A stretch of DNA of 23,737 nt. It comes from Chordibacter forsetii (lineage in GTDB: Bacteria; Verrucomicrobiota; Verrucomicrobiia; Opitutales; Seribacteraceae). This document shows, one piece after another, positions 1-7,910 of this stretch. The notes under the pieces were generated by a model. The model was not told the DNA's origin. It saw only the letters and a program-made list of their open reading frames with translations, and searched no databases. Position numbers and translations under genes: made by a program. Where the stretch lies: contig NZ_CAXLML010000088.1 of the NCBI RefSeq assembly GCF_964187505.1, positions 1 to 23,737 of the forward strand, given 5' to 3'. The first letter of the stretch is position 1; every line of letters starts with the position of its first letter.

Positions 1-235
1 TTTCGGCTTTCCATTTCATCAAATAGATACGATCCGGTGCCGAGAAGCGGGAAACCGGGAAAGTATACTCCCTACCATCTATAAGCAAGGTGACCTGGTT
101 TTCCTCAAAAGCAACGAGTTCGCCCTGGGAACGCCTGCCTTCAAGCGTTGTCCAAGTCCTACCCCAGGCAACATTGCACAATACAAGCAGCCCGATAACA
201 AAGACACCCGGTAGCCGGGAGCCCAAAGCATTCAA
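1..235 (-). CDS. Secreted SHD1-domain protein, 3' part outside window
   Basis: Open frame of 78 codons that leaves the window at its left edge, so only the N-terminus is visible. It reads from a TTG codon that overlaps the argH stop (TTGA), with GGAAGG about 12 bases upstream; no ATG occurs in frame near the start. Residues 1-25 look like a Sec signal peptide: an Arg at residue 7, a hydrophobic core GVFVIGLLVLC and a likely cleavage after AWG. After cleavage comes RTWTTLEGR, then a short beta-rich stretch ending in FPVSRFSAPDRIYL. This is the pattern of the SLA1-homology (SHD1-like) domain found at the mature N-terminus of many secreted Planctomycetes and Verrucomicrobia proteins. The function of the whole protein cannot be told from this fragment. 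Its position suggests translational coupling to argH. The signal peptide and domain are read from sequence; the start codon is inferred. Confidence 0.6.
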   Translation of the reverse strand, partial: MNALGSRLPGVFVIGLLVLCNVAWGRTWTTLEGRRSQGELVAFEENQVTLLIDGREYTFPVSRFSAPDRIYLMKWKAE

Positions 236-1638
236 GACTTAAGAATTCCTTCCCAGAATTCGATACGGGCAGAAACTTGTGAGGGACCGGGCATACCTGG
301 CTTTTCCCTCTTGGCAAAGGCTCGTGACAAATCAAATACATCTCGCCAATCATCTCCTATTTCAGGAAAGATTTTTTGCACATCTTCATCACTTAATTCG
401 GGTAGCGATATGCCAAGTTCTTCCGCCCGAGCAACCAAAGATCCAACGAGGTGGTGAGACTGACGAAAAGCGACTCCATGTTCGACCAGGTAATCAGCCA
501 GGTCGGTAGCAAGGAGCAAGGGATCAGATGCAGCAGAAAGACAGCGTGACTCATCGACCTCGGCTCCTTCCAATGCTCCTGCGGTTACCGCCAGGCACAT
601 ACCTAACTGTTCAAAACTGTCAAACACCGGGGGTTTATCTTCCTGAAGGTCCCGGTTGTAGGTAAGGGGCAACCCCTTGATCGTAACCAATAAATTAGAA
701 AGATTGCCAATGACCCGACCGGTCTTTCCCCGGATCAATTCAAAACAATCCGGGTTTTTCTTTTGCGGCATAAGGGAGGAGCCGGTGGTGAATGAATCGG
801 AAAGTCGTAAATACCCAAACTCCGAAGAATTCCAAAGAATGAGGTCTTCCGCGAGGCGCGAAAGATGGAGGGAACAGAGGGAACATGCGGAAGCAAACTC
901 GACAAATAGATCGCGGTCTGCCACTGCATCCATTCCATTAGGCGTCAAACATGCCTCCCCCGCTTCATCAACAAACCCAAGTGCCTTTGCAACATGAACC
1001 CGGTCGAGAGGAAGCGTAGATCCAGCAATCGCACCCGATCCTAATGGGCAAACATTTGCATGATTGGAAACAGTGGAAAAGCGTTCGTGATCCCGCCCGA
1101 GCATCTCGACATAAGCGAGCAGATGGTGACCCACGGTAACGGGTTGAGCCCTTTGTAAATGGGTGTATCCGGGAATGGGCGTGGTGGCATACTTCTTTGC
1201 CATCGCAAGAAGGGCGGACATAGTATGTTCGATTCCATCCCGAAGCTGACTGCATGCATCCTTAAAGAACAAGCGCATATCAGTTGCAACCTGGTCATTG
1301 CGACTCCGACCCGTGTGAAGCTTATCCGCAGCATCGGTCTTAGCCCGTAGGGCTTGTTCCAAATTCATATGGACATCTTCCCATTCAACCTTCCATTCGA
1401 AATCGCCTGCCTTCACCTCTTCGGCTAATTCCTTTAATCCTTTTTCAATCGAGTTGAATTCCTCTTGATTAAGAAGACCCACAGATAGAAGCATGGATGC
1501 ATGACCTAAACTGCCCTGCAGATCATATGGAGCAAGCCGTTGATCAAAGGAAACAGACTCACCAAATGCAAGCATGAGACCATCAGGACCATCCTTGAAC
1601 CGTCCACCCCAAGTTGCTTGTTTACCGTTATCTGCCAT
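232..1638 (-). CDS. argH: Argininosuccinate lyase
   Basis: Last step of arginine biosynthesis: cytosolic cleavage of argininosuccinate to arginine and fumarate. At 468 residues the protein has the normal length for the aspartase/fumarase superfamily. The superfamily signature GSSLMPQKKNPD is at residues 286-297 and carries the catalytic serine on the mobile loop. GYTHLQ at 157-162 holds the histidine (H160) that corresponds to the general acid/base region. HTGRSRNDQ at 108-116 is the substrate-binding stretch typical of this family rather than of fumarase or adenylosuccinate lyase. The N-terminal WGGRF is also characteristic. No good Shine-Dalgarno is seen before the ATG. The gene is 84 bases downstream of sdhB on the same strand, and its stop codon overlaps the putative TTG start of the next gene. 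Its product fumarate is also the product of the upstream succinate dehydrogenase. Confidence 0.97.
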   Translation of the reverse strand: MADNGKQATWGGRFKDGPDGLMLAFGESVSFDQRLAPYDLQGSLGHASMLLSVGLLNQEEFNSIEKGLKELAEEVKAGDFEWKVEWEDVHMNLEQALRAKTDAADKLHTGRSRNDQVATDMRLFFKDACSQLRDGIEHTMSALLAMAKKYATTPIPGYTHLQRAQPVTVGHHLLAYVEMLGRDHERFSTVSNHANVCPLGSGAIAGSTLPLDRVHVAKALGFVDEAGEACLTPNGMDAVADRDLFVEFASACSLCSLHLSRLAEDLILWNSSEFGYLRLSDSFTTGSSLMPQKKNPDCFELIRGKTGRVIGNLSNLLVTIKGLPLTYNRDLQEDKPPVFDSFEQLGMCLAVTAGALEGAEVDESRCLSAASDPLLLATDLADYLVEHGVAFRQSHHLVGSLVARAEELGISLPELSDEDVQKIFPEIGDDWRDVFDLSRAFAKREKPGMPGPSQVSARIEFWEGILKS

Positions 1639-1660
1639 GGGAGGGCATCATCCCAAACCA

Positions 1661-1679
1661 AGGGTGCGATCGCAACCCT
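1661..1679. other. Hairpin around a GCGATCGC palindrome in the sdhB-argH spacer
   Basis: The sequence is AGGG, then the perfect 10-base palindrome TGCGATCGCA, one unpaired A, then CCCT, so it can fold into a stem with a single bulge. It sits in the 84-base spacer between sdhB and argH. No run of T follows on either strand, so it is not a standard intrinsic terminator. It could be a processing or attenuation hairpin, or simply a GATC/CGATCG-rich site. The structure is seen directly; any function is inference. Confidence 0.35.
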
Positions 1680-1722
1680 ATTTGCGTGAAGCGAAAGGGG
1701 CTGAGTTAACAATTAAATGGCC

Positions 1723-2475
1723 TTAAGAAAAGACCTTCTTAATTTTCGCTTTGCCGTAATCCCGGTTTAACTTGGCGATATAATCCAAGGAAATATCCTT
1801 GGGGCAAGCAGCTGAACATTCGCCATAATTACGACAATTCCCAAACCCTGCCTCGTCCATTGCGGCAACCATATTTAAAACCCTTGAATCCTTTTCGGCT
1901 TGTCCTTGTGGGAGCATATTTAAGTGTCCTGCTTTGGCCGAAGTAAAGAGCATAGCAGATGCATTCTTGCAGGATGCCACACAGGCCCCGCAACCAATAC
2001 ACTGGGCTGCATCCATTGCCAAATCGGCATCCTCCTTGGGCACGGGCATGGCGTTACCATCTGGAGCACTTCCAGTACGCACCGTAATAAATCCTCCCGC
2101 TTGAATAATTTTATCAAAAGCCGATCGGTTGACCACTAAGTCTTTAACAACCGGAAAAGCTTTGGCCCGGAATGGTTCAACGGTGATGGAATCCCCATCC
2201 TCAAACTTGCGCATATGTAGTTGGCAAGTGGTGGTGGAATTTTCCGGCCCATGGGCATACCCGTTAATATTGAGAGAACAAGTCCCACAAATTCCTTCAC
2301 GACAGTCGTGATCAAAAGCGATCGGTTCTTTACCCTCACCCAACAGCTGTTCGTTTAATTGATCGAGCATTTCAAGGAAGGATGAATCCTCGGACACTCC
2401 ATCGAGTACATGTGATTCAAAATGGCCCTCATCTTCAGGTCCTTCTTGTTTCCAAACTTTAAGAAATAATTTCAT
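1723..2475 (-). CDS. sdhB: Succinate dehydrogenase iron-sulfur subunit
   Basis: Electron-transfer subunit of succinate:quinone oxidoreductase (complex II), on the cytoplasmic face of the inner membrane. It passes electrons from the FAD of SdhA to quinone at SdhC. The 250 residues carry all three clusters. The plant-ferredoxin [2Fe-2S] motif CREGICGTC has cysteines 58, 63, 66 and 84. CIGCGACVASC (159, 162, 165, 169) begins the bacterial-ferredoxin part and C214, C220 and C224 complete the [4Fe-4S] and [3Fe-4S] sites; in this family CP at 224-225 returns a cysteine to the [4Fe-4S] cluster. The length and single-anchor operon fit the SdhCAB type seen in Bacteroidetes, Chlamydiae and Verrucomicrobia. 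AAGGA lies 9 bases before the ATG. It is separated from sdhA by 12 bases, so the two are surely co-transcribed. Confidence 0.96.
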   Translation of the reverse strand: MKLFLKVWKQEGPEDEGHFESHVLDGVSEDSSFLEMLDQLNEQLLGEGKEPIAFDHDCREGICGTCSLNINGYAHGPENSTTTCQLHMRKFEDGDSITVEPFRAKAFPVVKDLVVNRSAFDKIIQAGGFITVRTGSAPDGNAMPVPKEDADLAMDAAQCIGCGACVASCKNASAMLFTSAKAGHLNMLPQGQAEKDSRVLNMVAAMDEAGFGNCRNYGECSAACPKDISLDYIAKLNRDYGKAKIKKVFS

Positions 2476-2487
2476 GGGGAACTGTCC

Positions 2488-4404
2488 TTATTTGTAACTG
2501 CGTACCGCAAGTTTGACATTTTCGAATTCTAAATCTTCTTCGTGACGGGCAGGAGTTTCTCCTTCGCCTTTGTATTCCCAAACCGCTGCGTGTGAAAAGT
2601 CTTCGTCGTTCCTCGTGGCTTCTCCATCTGCAGTTTGATATTCTTCACGGAAATGACCGCCACAGGATTCATTGCGGGTGAGCGCATCCCGACAGAGCAA
2701 TTCTCCGAAATCCAAAAAGTCACGAACCCGGCCGGATCTTTCCAATTCCATATTTAATTCTTCGCCGTGTCCGGTAACGAGGAGGTTTTTATTAAAGTCA
2801 TCCCGTAAATCCTGAATTTCTCCAATTGCTTTATTCAAGCCCTTTTCGCTTCTGGCCATACCTGCATACTCCCACATGATGTTACCAAGTTCCTTGTGGT
2901 AAGAGCGGGAAGAACGTTTGCCCTTGGCAGAAACCATTTGGCTAACTCTTTCCTTTACGGATTCGAGCGTTTCACGTGCCGCTGCACCTTCTGGATCGAT
3001 CCCGCCTGGACTGATCGTGGTCAGGTAATTTCCAATGGTATAAGGCAAAACAAAATATCCATCGCTCAATCCCTGCATCAAAGCACTGGCACCCAAACGA
3101 TTTGCTCCATGGTCGGAAAAGTTTGCCTCCCCTAAAACAAAGCATCCAGGAATCGTACTCATCAGATTGTAATCCACCCACAAACCTCCCATGGTGTAGT
3201 GTATGGCAGGGTAGATACGCATGGGGCGCTGGTAAGCATTTTCACCAGTAATGCGCTCGTACATGTCAAAAAGGTTTCCGTAGCGTTCACTAATGACATT
3301 TTCTCCCAAGCGATTGATCGAATCTTCAAAGTCAAGGTAGACACCCCGACCACCTGGGCCTACTCCGCGTCCTTCATCACAAGCTTCTTTAGCCGAGCGG
3401 CTTGAGATGTCACGTGGAGCAAGGTTTCCGAAACTTGGGTATTTTCGCTCCAAATAATAATCCCGGGCATCTTCAGGAATTTCTGATGGGGCTTTTCCTG
3501 CATCCTCTGCGTTTTTAGGCACCCATACTCGGCCATCATTACGTAATGATTCGGACATTAGAGTAAGCTTGGATTGATGATCTCCTGCTACAGGTATGCA
3601 AGTCGGGTGAATCTGAGTAAAGCAGGGATTGGCAAAACCAGCACCCCTACGATAAGCACGAAAATTAGCGGTGACATTACAACCGATCGCATTGGTCGAA
3701 AGGTAATATACATTACCGTATCCTCCGGTGCAGAGAAGAACGGCGTCAGCCGTCCAAACCTTCATTTCACCAGTCGCGAGATTACGGGTGATAATTCCTT
3801 TGGCGTGACCATCAACCACGATTAAATCAAGCATCTCCTGGCGAACATGCATCTTTACCTGGCCGGTTGCAATCTGCCGACTCAATGCGCTGTAGGCACC
3901 GAGGAGGAGTTGTTGACCAGTCTGCCCACGAGCATAAAAGGTTCGACTAACTTGGGCTCCGCCAAATGAGCGGTTAGCAAGTAATCCTCCGTATTCACGG
4001 GCAAAAGGAACTCCCTGAGCAACACACTGATCGATAATGTTTACACTGTTTTGAGCTAACCGATGCACATTAGATTCACGGGAACGAAAATCTCCACCTT
4101 TTATCGTATCGTAAAAGAGACGATGAATACTGTCTCCGTCATTTTGATAATTTTTAGCACCGTTAATTCCGCCTTGGGCGGCTATAGAGTGTGCTCTGCG
4201 TGGGGTATCCTGATAACAAAAACAATCCACATTGTAACCAAGTTCTCCCAGGGTGGCTGCCGCGGAACCGCCTGCCAAACCAGAACCGACAACGATAATC
4301 TTAAACTTTCGTTTATTTGCCGGGTTGACCAGCTTGGAAGAGAAACGATGATTTTCCCACTTATCAGCAAGTGGACCTTCAGGAATTTTTGAATCGAGGA
4401 TCAT
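2488..4404 (-). CDS. sdhA: Succinate dehydrogenase flavoprotein subunit
   Basis: Catalytic subunit of complex II, oxidising succinate to fumarate in the TCA cycle. The protein has 638 residues, the length of the SdhCAB-type flavoproteins. The Rossmann dinucleotide motif G-S-G-L-A-G-G is at 40-46. RAHSIAAQGG at 70-79 contains H72, the expected site of covalent 8-alpha-histidyl FAD attachment. FTQIHPTCIP is the conserved substrate-site segment, and APRDISSRS carries the proton-shuttling arginine region. HYTMGGLWVD followed by GLFVLGE-like and ANRLGASALMQ segments completes the FAD-binding domain. The C-terminal helical domain ends near FENVKLAVRSYK. It lies between sdhC (12-base gap) and sdhB (12-base gap) in the order sdhC-sdhA-sdhB. 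No clear Shine-Dalgarno precedes the ATG, so translation may depend on coupling to sdhC. Confidence 0.97.
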   Translation of the reverse strand: MILDSKIPEGPLADKWENHRFSSKLVNPANKRKFKIIVVGSGLAGGSAAATLGELGYNVDCFCYQDTPRRAHSIAAQGGINGAKNYQNDGDSIHRLFYDTIKGGDFRSRESNVHRLAQNSVNIIDQCVAQGVPFAREYGGLLANRSFGGAQVSRTFYARGQTGQQLLLGAYSALSRQIATGQVKMHVRQEMLDLIVVDGHAKGIITRNLATGEMKVWTADAVLLCTGGYGNVYYLSTNAIGCNVTANFRAYRRGAGFANPCFTQIHPTCIPVAGDHQSKLTLMSESLRNDGRVWVPKNAEDAGKAPSEIPEDARDYYLERKYPSFGNLAPRDISSRSAKEACDEGRGVGPGGRGVYLDFEDSINRLGENVISERYGNLFDMYERITGENAYQRPMRIYPAIHYTMGGLWVDYNLMSTIPGCFVLGEANFSDHGANRLGASALMQGLSDGYFVLPYTIGNYLTTISPGGIDPEGAAARETLESVKERVSQMVSAKGKRSSRSYHKELGNIMWEYAGMARSEKGLNKAIGEIQDLRDDFNKNLLVTGHGEELNMELERSGRVRDFLDFGELLCRDALTRNESCGGHFREEYQTADGEATRNDEDFSHAAVWEYKGEGETPARHEEDLEFENVKLAVRSYK

Positions 4405-4416
4405 GGGGCAGAAATT

Positions 4417-5145
4417 CTACAGGTTCACGGAACAGGATGAGCCACAAGTCTCGAGGCAATTAACTAAGCCATACTTTTGGGCGATAACAAGAACAGGGAT
4501 AATGGAAAAACCGGCAAATATAATCCAGCCGTAAGCAGAAGCGGCAAGGTCGAGTTTTCCGCGCCAACGCTCGGAACGAAAGCCCAGGGTTTGAAACATA
4601 CTCGATACTCCGTGAGCCAAATGCCTACATAATAAAAACATGCAAATTACATAAAAGATGGAAATTGCATCGACCTGAAAACCCGCAAGAATCATGGAGT
4701 AGACATCATGAATTTCCGAACCGTCTGGCGATCCAACGGTCGTTTTCATATCGTTGTATTCAGGAAAAATTGCCCGAATGGTAAAGTGTAAAAGGTGAAA
4801 AACAATGAAGGCTAGCATCAAAGAACCAGTAAGTCCCATCCGCAATGAGGCCCATCCTGCCCGCTTGGTAACTTCGATTTCATTCGCTCTGGGCCGAGCC
4901 ATTCGGTTTTCCTTGATAAGTTGGTAGGCAGTGACTGCATGAACCAAAACACATACAAGAAGGAAAAGGCGGGAACCCCAAAGGATGGGAGCAGGTAAGT
5001 TTTGTAAAGCGTAAGCGTAAGCATTGATTGCTTCCCGGCCAATCAATACCTGAAGATTACCAGCCATGTGAACTAAAACAAAACCTACGAGAACAATCCC
5101 TGTAAGGGCCATTAGGTATTTTTTAAGTAAGGAAGATTGATTCAT
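4417..5145 (-). CDS. sdhC: Succinate dehydrogenase cytochrome b558 membrane subunit
   Basis: Membrane anchor and quinone-site subunit of complex II. It is a single 242-residue protein with five hydrophobic segments (about 11-31, 56-78, 102-125, 152-175 and 203-225). This matches the one-anchor, dihaem cytochrome b558 family and not the paired SdhC/SdhD of proteobacteria. Candidate haem-ligand histidines are H26 (VLVHMAGN), H69 (VLVHAVTAY), H117/H120 (FHLLHF) and H175/H178 (CRHLAHG), four of which would bind two haems. It is first in the sdhCAB operon and divergent from pyrG. An oddity is the short C-terminal tail with three cysteines (C230, C234, C238), which would lie near the membrane face; I do not know whether this is general in its relatives. 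No strong Shine-Dalgarno is seen. Confidence 0.94.
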   Translation of the reverse strand: MNQSSLLKKYLMALTGIVLVGFVLVHMAGNLQVLIGREAINAYAYALQNLPAPILWGSRLFLLVCVLVHAVTAYQLIKENRMARPRANEIEVTKRAGWASLRMGLTGSLMLAFIVFHLLHFTIRAIFPEYNDMKTTVGSPDGSEIHDVYSMILAGFQVDAISIFYVICMFLLCRHLAHGVSSMFQTLGFRSERWRGKLDLAASAYGWIIFAGFSIIPVLVIAQKYGLVNCLETCGSSCSVNL

Positions 5146-5245
5146 GTCTATAGGGATTTATAGAGGTATCTTCTTACCGCACAAATTCATGACGAGTGAA
5201 AAGGAAGCGCGAAGATAGGTATTAGCTGAAAGAATTATGCAAATT

Positions 5246-5269
5246 AATATTTGTGCAAACACAAATATT
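5246..5269. promoter_or_regulatory. Perfect 24-base palindrome, likely operator, between sdhC and pyrG
   Basis: AATATTTGTG (5246-5255), spacer CAAA, CACAAATATT (5260-5269) form a perfect inverted repeat with 10-base arms. It is the most symmetrical element in the divergent spacer and lies 101 bases from the sdhC start and 99 bases from the pyrG start. The TTTGTG/CACAAA half-sites with a 4-base centre look like a binding site for a homodimeric helix-turn-helix regulator. On the minus strand its TTTGCAC lies 15-16 bases before TAATTC, a weak sdhC promoter candidate. No T-run follows, which argues against a terminator. Symmetry and position are seen; regulation of sdhCAB, pyrG or both is inference. 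Confidence 0.55.
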
Positions 5270-5293
5270 GTATGGGCGGAATGACTTGTAGTT

Positions 5294-5315
5294 ACCAAGG
5301 TGAATAAATCTTGGT
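5294..5315. other. Small inverted repeat in the pyrG leader
   Basis: ACCAAG (5294-5299) and CTTGGT (5310-5315) flank a 10-base AT-rich loop, 52 bases before the pyrG start codon. In RNA this would be a weak 6-pair hairpin. There is no run of G at the start of a leader, as used in the reiterative-transcription control of pyrG in Bacillus. It could be a regulator site or chance. Confidence 0.25.
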
Positions 5316-5367
5316 TGCCACCCCCTTCTTTCCTACGTCATGGGTGAAGGGTACAAACAAGAAGAAA

Positions 5368-6990
5368 ATGAAGTATATTTTTATTACTGGCGGAGTAGTT
5401 TCGTCCCTGGGGAAAGGGCTAACTTCAGGAGCACTCGGAGCTTTACTTGAACAAAGAGGCCTTACCACCCGCATCCAAAAATTCGACCCCTATTTAAATG
5501 TCGACCCAGGAACAATGAGTCCGTTTCAACATGGAGAAGTTTATGTACTCGATGACGGAGCAGAAACGGATCTCGACCTTGGCCACTACGAACGTTTCAC
5601 ATCGGGCAAGCTCACCAGGTTCAACAACCTGACCAGCGGACAAATTTACGAGTCAGTGATTCGCAAGGAAAGACGGGGGGATTACCTTGGTAAAACCGTG
5701 CAGGTTATTCCCCATGTGACCAACGAAATTAAAGATCGAATTTATGCTGCCGGGGAAGGCGTAAATGTGCTCATTACCGAAATAGGTGGAACCATTGGTG
5801 ATATTGAGGGCTTGCCCTTTACTGAAGCGATGAGACAGTTCGCCAGCGAGGTAGGTAAAGCAAATGTCCTCTTTATACACATGACTTTGCTGCCCAGCTT
5901 GCGTGCAGCTGGTGAACTCAAGACCAAACCAACTCAACAAAGTGTGGCCAAGCTTAGAGAAATTGGCATCCAGCCAGACATATTGGTTTGTCGGACGGAA
6001 CAGCCGATTACCGAAGAAATTCGTGAAAAACTTAGCCTTTTCTGTAGCGTACCCAAGGAAGCGGTAATTGAAGAAATGGATGTCACCCATTCGATCTATG
6101 AACTTCCCCATATGTTAAAACAGGAGGGGTTAGATACTCTGGTCACACGCTTCCTCGGGCTTGACGCACCAGCTCCTAAATTGGACGAATGGGAAGAAGT
6201 GGTCCACCGCTTGATTCATCCCAAGCACCGGGTGAAGATTGGAATGATCGGAAAGTATATTGATCTGCAAGATTCGTATCTGTCGGTTAACGAATCTCTG
6301 GTACATGGTGGAATCCGTAATGACACCGGGGTCGAAGTGATTCACTTGGATGCCGAAGCTATCGAACGGGACGGTGCTGAAGCGCACCTCAAAGGATTGG
6401 ACGGCATTCTAGTACCCGGTGGTTTTGGAGATCGTGGAACCGAGGGTAAAATATTGGCATCAAAATTTGCCAGAGAAGAAAAGATTCCCTTTTTCGGACT
6501 TTGCCTAGGAATGCAAATTGCAGTAATCGATTTTGCCCGCAATGTTTTAGGTAAAGAAAAAGCAAACAGTACGGAATTTGATCCGGATACTCCAGATCCA
6601 GTTATTCATATCATGGACGATCAAAAATCTGTTACCGAAAAAGGAGCCACCATGAGGTTAGGTGCCTGTCCCTGCCGACTTAAGCCAGGGACTTTCTCTA
6701 GAATTGCTTATGACAAGGAAGAGGTATCAGAAAGACATCGGCATCGGTTTGAATTTAATAATTCCTATCGTGAACAAATGGAGTCTGCCGGATTAATTGT
6801 AGCCGGGACCAATCCTGACAGGGACTTGGTGGAAATTGTAGAGGTGCAAAATCATCCGTGGTTTGTAGCAGTACAATTCCATCCGGAGTTTCAATCCAAG
6901 CCAACCAAGGCACATCCCTTGTTTGCCGCTTTTATTGAAGCCACTCTTACCCGTAAGCTAGCTGCCACAGAAAAAGCCGAAAAAACCTAA
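5368..6990 (+). CDS. pyrG: CTP synthase, glutamine hydrolysing
   Basis: Makes CTP from UTP, ATP and glutamine, the last step of pyrimidine nucleotide synthesis, in the cytosol. The start is the ATG of MKYIFITGGVVSSLGKG, where the family begins; an upstream in-frame ATG at 5311 would add 19 unrelated residues. The resulting 540 residues match the usual length. The synthetase domain (about 1-266) has the P-loop-like GGVVSSLGKG at 8-17 and ITEIGGTIGDIE at 136-147. The class I glutamine amidotransferase domain (about 287-530) has the oxyanion strip GGFGDRG, nucleophile C379 in GLCLGMQ, and H505 and E507 in QFHPEF, so the triad is complete. It is divergent from sdhC and 59 bases upstream of an amidohydrolase gene on the same strand, with a stem-loop between. 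Only a weak purine-rich stretch (AAGAAG) precedes the ATG. Confidence 0.97.
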   Translation: MKYIFITGGVVSSLGKGLTSGALGALLEQRGLTTRIQKFDPYLNVDPGTMSPFQHGEVYVLDDGAETDLDLGHYERFTSGKLTRFNNLTSGQIYESVIRKERRGDYLGKTVQVIPHVTNEIKDRIYAAGEGVNVLITEIGGTIGDIEGLPFTEAMRQFASEVGKANVLFIHMTLLPSLRAAGELKTKPTQQSVAKLREIGIQPDILVCRTEQPITEEIREKLSLFCSVPKEAVIEEMDVTHSIYELPHMLKQEGLDTLVTRFLGLDAPAPKLDEWEEVVHRLIHPKHRVKIGMIGKYIDLQDSYLSVNESLVHGGIRNDTGVEVIHLDAEAIERDGAEAHLKGLDGILVPGGFGDRGTEGKILASKFAREEKIPFFGLCLGMQIAVIDFARNVLGKEKANSTEFDPDTPDPVIHIMDDQKSVTEKGATMRLGACPCRLKPGTFSRIAYDKEEVSERHRHRFEFNNSYREQMESAGLIVAGTNPDRDLVEIVEVQNHPWFVAVQFHPEFQSKPTKAHPLFAAFIEATLTRKLAATEKAEKT

Positions 6991-7005
6991 GCCTTTTTTT
7001 CTTTT

Positions 7006-7023
7006 GGGCTTTACCCAAAGCCC
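7006..7023 (+). terminator. Stem-loop after pyrG, no T-run
   Basis: GGGCTTT, loop ACCC, AAAGCCC: a perfect 7-pair stem with a 4-base loop, 15 bases after the pyrG stop. It is preceded by a run of T (6994-7000) and not followed by one, so it is not a canonical intrinsic terminator on the plus strand. It may be a partial terminator, attenuator or RNA-stabilising hairpin between pyrG and the downstream amidohydrolase-ABC operon. Confidence 0.4.
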
Positions 7024-7049
7024 GACATTCAACGGAATAGAAAGTTGGC

Positions 7050-7910
7050 ATGATCATTGACGCTCATACTCATCGCTATCCCGAGGAGGTAATCAAGGAC
7101 CCTGCCCGCTTTGCCCAACGAACGGGAGAGAAAATGTGGTTGGATATGGTATCTCCCAAAGATCGGCCGAGCTTGCAAGGTTGGGTAAATCGCGAAGAAA
7201 TGCTCGCATCTATGGATGCTGCTGGAGTTCGCCAATCCGTATTGCTCGGTTGGTATTGGGAAAACCCAAAAACCTGCCTGGAGGCAAACCAATGGTACCA
7301 ACAATGGATGAAGCAGGATAAAGAAAGGTTTATCGGTTTTCTTTCCTTACACCCCGAGATTCCCCAATTATTGGACTATTTAAAAAGGGCACGGGAAGAC
7401 GGTTTTCAGGGAATTGGAGAATCCCATCCTTGGGCTCAGGGATTTTCTATGCAAAACAAGGAATGGATCAAAGCGATGGAATTTGCCTGCGAGTCTGGCT
7501 GGCCAGTAAACTTTCATGTTACCGATCCAGAAGGGAAAGATTATCCTGGTAAGACACTCACCCCAATAGAAGATTTTTTATGGCTGGCCAGTGAGTTGCC
7601 CGACCTTAAAATAATCCTTGCTCATGCCGGAGCTTTGTACCCTTTAAAAAATTCAATTCCCTCAAACTTCTACATTGATTTGGCCGCCTGTCCACTGCTC
7701 TACCCGGCGAGTATTTTTAAGGAATTAATCGAACATGTGGGGAGCGAAAAAATTCTCTGGGGGACTGACTACCCATTACGTATCTATCCTGCCACTCAAA
7801 AAAATCCGGACTTTCAAACTTTCCTGGACACCTTTACCGATTCCGTCGAAGTAACTGAATATGAGTTACGAGCCATGCTAGGGGAGAACTTCAAAAACCT
7901 TTTAGGATGA
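7050..7910 (+). CDS. Amidohydrolase-2 family metal-dependent hydrolase
   Basis: Predicted cytosolic TIM-barrel hydrolase or decarboxylase of the amidohydrolase 2 (ACMSD-like) family; the substrate is unknown. The metal-binding pattern is in place across its 286 residues: D-A-H-T-H at 4-8 (H6 and H8), H156 in VNFHV, H192 in LAHAG and D240 in WGTDYP. GIGES at 121-125 supplies an acidic residue at the end of a middle strand. The length is normal for single-domain members. It has no signal peptide. Its TGA stop overlaps the next gene's ATG (ATGA), so it is translationally coupled to an ABC ATPase, which in turn is coupled to a permease. That linkage suggests the hydrolase acts on something connected to the transporter, but this is inference. 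Related catalytic types (cyclic lactone hydrolases, decarboxylases) cannot be separated from sequence alone. Confidence 0.8.
   Translation: MIIDAHTHRYPEEVIKDPARFAQRTGEKMWLDMVSPKDRPSLQGWVNREEMLASMDAAGVRQSVLLGWYWENPKTCLEANQWYQQWMKQDKERFIGFLSLHPEIPQLLDYLKRAREDGFQGIGESHPWAQGFSMQNKEWIKAMEFACESGWPVNFHVTDPEGKDYPGKTLTPIEDFLWLASELPDLKIILAHAGALYPLKNSIPSNFYIDLAACPLLYPASIFKELIEHVGSEKILWGTDYPLRIYPATQKNPDFQTFLDTFTDSVEVTEYELRAMLGENFKNLLG

Noticed and set aside
5311..5367. In-frame upstream ATG that would add 19 residues to CTP synthase
   Set aside because: The family begins at MKYIFITGG; the added residues have no family likeness and no better ribosome-binding site.
5653..6111. Long antisense open frame of 152 residues within pyrG
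   Set aside because: It lies opposite a conserved enzyme gene, has no recognisable domain or ribosome-binding site, and is explained by the codon use of pyrG.
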